Assembly (NCBI GenBank): GCA_027320785.1
Contig: DAHVKR010000079.1
Span: forward strand, 1 to 6,626
Source: Bdellovibrionales bacterium
GTDB taxonomy: Bacteria; Bdellovibrionota; Bdellovibrionia; Bdellovibrionales; Bdellovibrionaceae
DNA: 6,626 nucleotides
Reading direction: 5' to 3'
Position 1 is the first letter of the stretch. The number at the start of each line of letters is the position of its first letter. Both the position numbers and the translations under genes were made by a program. The notes beneath the pieces are model-generated. The model had not been told where the DNA came from. It worked only from the letters and a program-made list of their open reading frames with translations, and made no database searches. This document shows, piece after piece, positions 1 to 4,628 of this stretch.

Positions 1-1
1 G

Positions 2-796
2 TATCAAACCATTCTTCGGCATAATCCAGCCTCTCAGGTATTTGCGCCTTTAGCCGATGCCTATCTGGAGCGTGGTCTCACTCTCCAAGCCGAAGAACTC
101 GCTTTAACGGGAACAGAGCGTCACCCGCTTTTTCCCGCTGGCCATCTTGTTTTAGGAAAGATTTATCTCAAAGCTGGCAAATTGGATGAGGCTGAGCACT
201 CGATCAAAAAATGTATTGAGCTTTCTCCTCAAAACATACTCGCTCATCAACTTTTAGGAGATATCTATGTAGCCCAGAAGAACCCGCTCGAGGCTCTTCG
301 TGCCTACAAAATGACACTTTTCCTGAATCCTTACTCAGCCAAAGCTAAAAAAGCTGTGGAAAAACTGGAAAGCGCTTCGGCCCTGGAGTTTGAAGAAGAA
401 ACTTTCGCCATGGCGAAACTTTCAGACCTCAAACAAATTCAGAAAAATCAACCCGAGTCAGAAGAACACAAAAAATCCATAAAACCCCTTCTTCAAGTGG
501 TAGATGCCTTTCTTGTTCGAGGCGACAAAGCCCAGGCTTTTTCTCTTCTTCGTGAAGCCGAAAGTGAGTTTGGATCTCAACCCGAGTTTGAAGCACGCCT
601 CAAGAAGCTCACCAGTCAAACCTCACTCGGAAGACTGAAACAAGCTCAGACTGGCACGGAAGCCCCAGCCGCTCCACCTGCAACTCCGCCTCCAACCGAA
701 AATAAAAAATTTCACCAAAGAGAGGCTAAACTTAATCGTCTATACGAGATGCTCCGCCATGTTCGCACGGCTAAAATGACTCAGCAGGGACTCTAA
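2..796 (+). CDS. TPR-repeat protein, 3' part (5' end outside the window)
   Basis: The frame is open from the left edge to the TAA at 794-796, giving 264 visible residues. The first possible start inside the window (TTG at 182) lies in the middle of a TPR unit, so the real start is upstream. Three tetratricopeptide repeats are visible at about residues 9-42, 43-76 and 77-110, each closing on a proline (P42, P76, P110), with helix motifs such as LADAYLERG, LGKIYLKAGKLDEAE and LGDIYVAQKNPLEAL. A weaker helix pair of the same kind follows at about 158-203. Then come an Ala/Pro-rich linker (about 220-232, including PPP at 229-231) and a short charged C-terminal helix (KLNRLYEMLRHVR). TPRs bind other proteins; no catalytic domain is seen, so the partner is unknown. 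No membrane segment is visible in this part. It probably shares an mRNA with the synthase that starts one base after its stop. Confidence 0.88.
   Translation, partial: YQTILRHNPASQVFAPLADAYLERGLTLQAEELALTGTERHPLFPAGHLVLGKIYLKAGKLDEAEHSIKKCIELSPQNILAHQLLGDIYVAQKNPLEALRAYKMTLFLNPYSAKAKKAVEKLESASALEFEEETFAMAKLSDLKQIQKNQPESEEHKKSIKPLLQVVDAFLVRGDKAQAFSLLREAESEFGSQPEFEARLKKLTSQTSLGRLKQAQTGTEAPAAPPATPPPTENKKFHQREAKLNRLYEMLRHVRTAKMTQQGL
786..790 (+). promoter_or_regulatory. Ribosome binding site of the synthase gene, inside the upstream coding region
   Basis: AGGGA lies 7 bases before the ATG at 798 and within the last codons of the TPR gene, whose stop is at 794-796. The site fixes the start. It also implies that ribosomes finishing the TPR gene are released right at the next start, so the two genes are likely translationally coupled. 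Confidence 0.6.
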
Positions 797-797
797 A

Positions 798-1853
798 ATG
801 TCCTCTGCCTCTTCATCAGGTTCTCTTGCACTTGAAACCCGTTTTCTTCAGTATCACTTAGATCACACAAGTCGAAGTTTTGCTTTCTGTATTGCACGAC
901 TCAGCCCCCCTCTTCGACAGTGGATTTCTCTTAGCTATCTTCTGTGTCGTGTTTTAGATACTGTGGAAGATTCGGAATGGCCTACTTTAGAAATGAAGTT
1001 ACAACAATTCGATGAGTTCCAAAGTTTTATCCAAGAAAAACCCGCATCGGAAAAAGTCCGTAGGTGGATTCAAAATTTCCCCTCTCAAGTTTCTGAAAAC
1101 TATCTGAAGCTCATCGCCGATACAGAGCGCCTTTTGCAAGGTCTTCACGACGAACTGGATTTCGAATCTCTTCAGGTTTGCCAAGCCTGTATTCTTAAAA
1201 TGGCAGAGGGAATGCGCCTTTATACAGTCCGTTCCCCTGACTCTTCTCTTCGACTTTCTGATTTGGGAGATGTCAATCGCTACTGTTTTTATGTGGCTGG
1301 TATTGTTGGAGAACTTATCCGCAAACTTTATTGCCACTCAAAAAACCAAGAAGATCAAAATGCAGAATTTAAAATTAACTCTTTTCACTTTGGTCTCTAT
1401 TTACAAAAAATTAACTTACTAAAAGACTCCTCTGTAGACGAATCTGAGGGACGCTTTTTAGTTCCCGATCGTTCGCAACTCATCCTCAGCCTCAAAGAAA
1501 ATGCGCGAGGCGCTTTAAAGTTTTTGATGGCACTCCCCCTTGAAGAAAAAGGCTTACGTCTATTTTGCGCTTGGTCTCTTTTCGTGGGATTAGCAACCCT
1601 CAAAAAACTGGAACTCTCGGCGGACTTAAGTGTCAACTCTCGCCTGCCACGATGGCAAACTTTGAATCTCATTGAAAAAGTAGAGCGTCTCATTCAAAAA
1701 AATGAACGCCTACAATCTCTTTTTAACTCTTACTTAAAAAGCACGCCCAGCGCGGATTTGAAGTCTTTACCTAACGTGAGCACGCCCACTTGGTTCCAAG
1801 ACTCCGTTCAAGATATTTTAAGCCTTCAAGAAATGAAGGCTTTAGGTCTGTAA
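798..1853 (+). CDS. Squalene/phytoene synthase family protein (squalene synthase-like)
   Basis: Predicted head-to-head prenyl synthase (351 aa) that condenses two farnesyl diphosphates via presqualene diphosphate. Family landmarks occur in order: SRSF at 25-28; the first Asp-rich motif DTVED at 54-58, preceded by R51; the DVNRYCFYVAGIVG block at 158-171, very close to YCHYVAGLVG of eukaryotic squalene synthase; and LQKINLLKD at 202-210 leading into the second acidic motif as D210-x3-D214. These aspartates bind magnesium and diphosphate in the family. CAWSLFVGLATL at 257-268 also matches eukaryotic enzymes. There is no C-terminal membrane helix, so it is shorter than the roughly 417-residue human protein. 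Two features differ from the human enzyme: Lys replaces Arg before D210, and the VKIRKG NADPH-site motif reads VNSRLP (279-284). The family call is firm; whether it makes squalene, dehydrosqualene or only the intermediate is open. The ATG start is supported by AGGGA at 786-790, 7 bases upstream. Confidence 0.9.
   Translation: MSSASSSGSLALETRFLQYHLDHTSRSFAFCIARLSPPLRQWISLSYLLCRVLDTVEDSEWPTLEMKLQQFDEFQSFIQEKPASEKVRRWIQNFPSQVSENYLKLIADTERLLQGLHDELDFESLQVCQACILKMAEGMRLYTVRSPDSSLRLSDLGDVNRYCFYVAGIVGELIRKLYCHSKNQEDQNAEFKINSFHFGLYLQKINLLKDSSVDESEGRFLVPDRSQLILSLKENARGALKFLMALPLEEKGLRLFCAWSLFVGLATLKKLELSADLSVNSRLPRWQTLNLIEKVERLIQKNERLQSLFNSYLKSTPSADLKSLPNVSTPTWFQDSVQDILSLQEMKALGL
1820..1842. terminator. 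Possible bidirectional hairpin at the convergent gene end
   Basis: A perfect 9-bp stem (1820-1828 pairing with 1834-1842; arms AAGCCTTCA and TGAAGGCTT) encloses a 5-base loop. It lies inside the last codons of the synthase gene, just before the stop at 1851-1853, and 19 bases beyond the stop of the minus-strand barrel gene. With only 7 bases between the two stops, any terminator here must overlap coding sequence. Against the call, neither side has a strong T tract: TTTAGG follows on plus, and the arm is followed by AAAATATC on minus. It may instead be an mRNA 3'-end stabilising hairpin or chance. Confidence 0.35.
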
Positions 1854-1860
1854 AATAAAC

Positions 1861-2802
1861 TTACAAAACAGAAAAAGTAGCGGCTAAGTTGAACGTCGTA
1901 TTCGCGGTTTTCATATTGTCTGGATAAATCGTCAAATAAGGACTGAAGTAAACATCCCGTCGGAATGAATAACCCATTCCAATTCTTTGAGTCACAGTTC
2001 TGTTTTGCAAATTCCAGCGACTTTCAATACGGCGAGGATTATAAAACATATAGGCAAAAGATGTGTTGATATTTATTTTATCTGAGATCACATACTTTAA
2101 GTTCGGATAAAACGAGAGATAGTACTGACTTGCCTTGTGATTATCCTGAAGTTTATAGGCACGGTTGTAGATAAAATAACTGAGACTAGAATCAAAACCC
2201 ACAGCCCAACGAGAGTCTCCTAGATTGTAAACGCTATCTAAGCTGTAAGACGCCGTTGCCACCTCTCCTAAATTCGTAAACTCAGGAGTTGTCACATAAC
2301 TTCCGCTGAAGGATTGTCGTAATTGCAAGTTATCAAAGCGAGAAGACCGATCATAAGAGAGATAGGGACTGTTTACGTCGGTTCGATCCATACCGTGAAA
2401 AGGATGATTGGCAGCCAGGCCCGTTCCCAAGCTCATGGCACTCACCCCATCAATTCGATAGCGAGCACTTAAAGATCCTGTAATTTTAGTTTGATTATTG
2501 GAGGGTACTCCATCTGGGTTCGGTTGGTTTTTGTTGCTTAAATCCCCTATTCCAGGGCCCGAATAAGAAAGGCTTGATTTCAAACTGTAACGTTTAAAAG
2601 ATCCCTCATCAGCTCTTAAAACCTGATCAGTGATAATGTTGGGATCTTCAATTTTTTCCTGTTTAATGACTTTTCGAAGTTGGTTTAACGGAGCTGCTAT
2701 CGAACCTGAGGTAAGGCTGACGGAATTCGAAGTCGCCACTTGAGCTCCAGAATAAAGACCCCAAGCCAAAACCAAAATAAATCCAGCATAATTTTTCATC
2801 AT
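1861..2802 (-). CDS. Predicted outer-membrane beta-barrel protein
   Basis: This 313-residue protein has a Sec signal peptide: K3, a hydrophobic core at about 6-17, and a likely signal peptidase I cut after SGA (A20/Q21). There is no lipobox cysteine. After a short polar stretch (about 21-68), the rest is a series of short amphipathic beta strands rich in Ser, Tyr, Phe, Asn and Arg and free of long hydrophobic helices, such as YSLKSSLSYSG, KITGSLSARYRID, WAVGFDSSLSYFIYN, QYYLSFYPNLKYVI and INTSFAYMFYN. I count roughly 10-12 strands, as in a porin-like barrel. The last strand ends in Leu (TFNLAATFSVL) and not the usual Phe/Tyr/Trp. I cannot name the family or substrate. It stands alone, divergent from efp and convergent with the synthase. 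GAGGAG lies just upstream of two consecutive ATGs (2802 and 2799 on the minus strand); either could be used. Confidence 0.8.
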   Translation of the reverse strand: MMKNYAGFILVLAWGLYSGAQVATSNSVSLTSGSIAAPLNQLRKVIKQEKIEDPNIITDQVLRADEGSFKRYSLKSSLSYSGPGIGDLSNKNQPNPDGVPSNNQTKITGSLSARYRIDGVSAMSLGTGLAANHPFHGMDRTDVNSPYLSYDRSSRFDNLQLRQSFSGSYVTTPEFTNLGEVATASYSLDSVYNLGDSRWAVGFDSSLSYFIYNRAYKLQDNHKASQYYLSFYPNLKYVISDKININTSFAYMFYNPRRIESRWNLQNRTVTQRIGMGYSFRRDVYFSPYLTIYPDNMKTANTTFNLAATFSVL

Positions 2803-2831
2803 TTTTCTCCTCAGATAAGTGACCCGAGCCA

Positions 2832-2860
2832 GACTTACGCAAAATAACCTGCAGAGTCAA
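2832..2860 (-). promoter_or_regulatory. Candidate promoter for the outer-membrane protein gene
   Basis: On the minus strand a TTGACT box (2860-2855) is followed after 17 bases by TAAGTC (2837-2832). The -35 element is good (5 of 6 to the sigma-70 consensus) but the -10 is poor. It would leave a leader of about 25 bases before the ATG, containing the GAGGAG ribosome binding site. The position is right for this divergent gene. The call rests on the -35 match and spacing only. Confidence 0.35.
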
Positions 2861-2887
2861 AAAACGATTTGGTTAGGAAGCAAATAT

Positions 2888-2917
2888 TTGACACATTTTG
2901 TAAGGACCCGCTAAACC
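2888..2917 (+). promoter_or_regulatory. Candidate promoter for efp
   Basis: A perfect TTGACA (2888-2893) is followed at 18 bases by TAAACC (2912-2917), or at 17 bases by CTAAAC. The -35 is a full sigma-70 match and the -10 is weak. The start codon at 2940 would sit about 15-20 bases after the transcription start, with GAGGAG (2929-2934) 5 bases before the ATG. The TTG of the -35 is also the right end of a 10-bp palindrome, CAAATATTTG (2881-2890). Confidence 0.45.
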
Positions 2918-2939
2918 TAAGCTTTTACGAGGAGACACC

Positions 2940-3506
2940 ATGTACGAATTATCTGATTTCAAAAAAGGCCTTAAAATCTTAATGGAAGGACAACCCTTTA
3001 CGGTTGTGGACTTTCAGCATGTAAAACCCGGCAAAGGCAATCAGTTCACTCGTACAAAATTGAAAAATCTTCTCACCGGCCAAAATCGCGAGATGACCTT
3101 CAAGCAAGGTGAAAAATTTGAAGTTCCCAATGTGGAAACAAAAGATATGACTTTCCTTTACAAGGATGACAATGGTTTTAACTTTATGGACCAGACCACC
3201 TACGAACAGGTCCTGATGACTACAGGAGATGTTGGAGAGCAAAGCAATTTTCTAACTGAAAATCTGAAAGTGACTCTACTCTTCTTCAACGATCGTCCAG
3301 TGGGAATCGATTTTCCGAAAACAGTGAACCTCAAAGTCGCTCAAACTGATCCTGGCATCAAAGGCGACCGTGTTACAGGTGCGACAAAACCTGCTACGAT
3401 GGAGTCTGGCCTTGTGGTCCAGGTTCCCCTTCACATCAATGAAGGCGACCTTCTTAAAATTGATACTGAAACCGGTGAGTACTCTGAGCGCGTAACACAA
3501 AAATAA
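2940..3506 (+). CDS. efp: Translation elongation factor P (EF-P)
   Basis: EF-P binds ribosomes stalled on consecutive prolines, between the P and E sites, and promotes peptide bond formation. The protein is 188 residues, the same length as E. coli EF-P, with all three beta-barrel domains: KOW-like domain I (about 1-63), the OB domain II (about 64-127) and the C-terminal OB domain III (about 128-188). The tip loop reads VKPGKGNQF, which places Lys32 at the position of the modified lysine (Lys34 in E. coli). A lysine argues against the EarP-type arginine rhamnosylation route; whether and how it is modified cannot be seen here. The family signature appears as DPGIKGDRVTGATKPA (137-152). The start is supported by GAGGAG 5 bases upstream. 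The gene has its own candidate promoter and a hairpin directly after the stop, so it looks monocistronic. Confidence 0.98.
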   Translation: MYELSDFKKGLKILMEGQPFTVVDFQHVKPGKGNQFTRTKLKNLLTGQNREMTFKQGEKFEVPNVETKDMTFLYKDDNGFNFMDQTTYEQVLMTTGDVGEQSNFLTENLKVTLLFFNDRPVGIDFPKTVNLKVAQTDPGIKGDRVTGATKPATMESGLVVQVPLHINEGDLLKIDTETGEYSERVTQK

Positions 3507-3533
3507 GGACCTCTTTCTAGGTCCTGACGCTTT
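3506..3533 (+). terminator. Likely rho-independent terminator of efp
   Basis: A perfect 7-bp stem (AGGACCT at 3506-3512, AGGTCCT at 3519-3525) with a 6-base loop CTTTCT begins on the last base of the efp stop codon. The T tract is short and delayed (GACGCTTTACATT), so termination may be partial and allow some read-through into the gene at 3579. The position straight after the stop supports the role. Confidence 0.6.
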
Positions 3534-3578
3534 ACATTAAGTCTCGGTAAACTCAAAGAAAAGTGCCAAAATAGAGAG

Positions 3579-4628
3579 ATGCTTTGGGCAACCGACACAG
3601 AACTGGAATTGGAGCTAAAATCAGCGCTGCAGGAAGGGAAACCACTTTCCAGCCTTGCACCTCTTTTATTGGAAGCCCTCGAGTCTGAAGACAAGGCTAA
3701 AAAAAATACAGCCATTCGTTTTTTACAACTTCATCCAGAGTGGCCTCTTTGGGAAAATGCATTTAAACCTTGGCTTCAAGAAAAATCCCAATGGCCTTGG
3801 GAGCTGATCCTTTCTTGGCTGACACCTCAACGACTAACGCTTTCCTTGCAGGATCGAAAACTCCTCTATGAAACTCTTGAAAAACAAAATACACTGTTAA
3901 CCCTGGCGTCCCTCCCAGAATGGAAACTCATTTATGACTCCTTCTCGGACTTGCGACAACAATCTCTTTTCCAAATTCAGAAAAGAATTTTTGAAGTTCG
4001 AGACCTTCTCTTTGAGGAACTTCGAACATGGAAGTCCCAAAGACTCCATGAACAAGAAATTATAGTCCTCGAGCGCCTTAAGACTCGATTCCCCGAAGAC
4101 ACCGACATCCGAAGTGAGCTTGAGAAGTTCAGACAAAATCAAGCTATCGAGGTGTTGAACACAAAAATCCGAAAAAAACGCAGCCAAAAAATCATGAGTC
4201 TAGAGTTCGCGGATGAGATCACTCAACTACCAGAAGAGTGGGAGCAACAACTTCTTGAGTATGCAGACCGACACCCAGAACAAACCTATGATCTCTGCAT
4301 TGCTTGCTGTTTTATCGAAGACTGGGTAACAGCTCTTAAACTGATCAACAAAGCCGAGTCAAGCTCCGCACGGGACTGGCTTGAATTGGACATTCTTTTA
4401 AAATTAAAACGCTACATAGATGTTTTACAAGCTCTTCATGTAATTGAACAACGCTGGTCACACGAGGGAGAAACTTTTTTCGCGACTGCTTATGTAAGAG
4501 CTCAAGCTTTGTATGGACTGGGGCAAAAAGAGAAAGCCTTAGAGGTCCTCGAAAGCCTTCTCGCCTCTCGCCCTCTCTATCGACAGGGACTTGAGCTTCT
4601 CCATATCTGGCGAGGGAGCCTTTCGTGA
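3579..4628 (+). CDS. Helical repeat protein with C-terminal TPR-like units
   Basis: This 349-residue, strongly alpha-helical protein has no signal peptide or membrane segment, so it is probably cytoplasmic. The N-terminal half (about 7-150) is a run of amphipathic helices rich in Leu and Trp, resembling a repeat scaffold but not an identifiable family. A charged helical stretch follows (about 155-205), including LERLKTRFPEDTDIRSELEK, which resembles a degenerate TPR. The C-terminal part has TPR-like pairs at about 236-262 (CIACCFIEDWVTALKLINKAE) and most clearly at 303-333 (TAYVRAQALYGLGQKEKALEVLESLLASRP). The expected role is protein binding; no enzymatic motif is seen. The start is uncertain: GAGAG touches the ATG with no spacer, and the frame is open back to 3528 but offers no better start. 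The stop overlaps the next gene's GTG by GTGA, so the two are probably translated together. Confidence 0.8.
   Translation: MLWATDTELELELKSALQEGKPLSSLAPLLLEALESEDKAKKNTAIRFLQLHPEWPLWENAFKPWLQEKSQWPWELILSWLTPQRLTLSLQDRKLLYETLEKQNTLLTLASLPEWKLIYDSFSDLRQQSLFQIQKRIFEVRDLLFEELRTWKSQRLHEQEIIVLERLKTRFPEDTDIRSELEKFRQNQAIEVLNTKIRKKRSQKIMSLEFADEITQLPEEWEQQLLEYADRHPEQTYDLCIACCFIEDWVTALKLINKAESSSARDWLELDILLKLKRYIDVLQALHVIEQRWSHEGETFFATAYVRAQALYGLGQKEKALEVLESLLASRPLYRQGLELLHIWRGSLS
4612..4618 (+). promoter_or_regulatory. Ribosome binding site selecting the GTG start at 4625
   Basis: GAGGGAG lies 6 bases before the GTG at 4625, inside the last codons of the preceding gene. It is the strongest Shine-Dalgarno match in this part of the window. 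It decides for the GTG start, which also places a membrane helix exactly at the N terminus of the product. Confidence 0.75.

Noticed and set aside
182..796. TTG at 182 as the start of the first TPR gene
   Set aside because: The frame is open to the left edge and the upstream codons encode one and a half more TPR units in register, so the gene begins outside the window.
999..1693. Two minus-strand open frames (999-1337 and 1397-1693)
   Set aside because: They are antisense to the well-conserved synthase coding region and encode Arg/Ser-rich sequence without motifs, as expected from shadow frames.
2663..2860. 65-codon open frame on the minus strand starting at TTG
   Set aside because: It starts inside the candidate -35 box of the barrel gene and overlaps that gene's signal peptide region in another frame; the product has no recognisable feature.
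3531..3559. TTTACA as a -35 box for the gene at 3579
   Set aside because: At 16-18 bases downstream there is only CTCAAAGA-like sequence with no acceptable -10, and the box overlaps the tail of the efp terminator. Transcription by partial read-through from efp is as likely.
2979..3715. Three minus-strand open frames over efp and the start of the next gene
   Set aside because: They are antisense to efp, whose identity is certain, and across its terminator; the products have no domain and no supported start.
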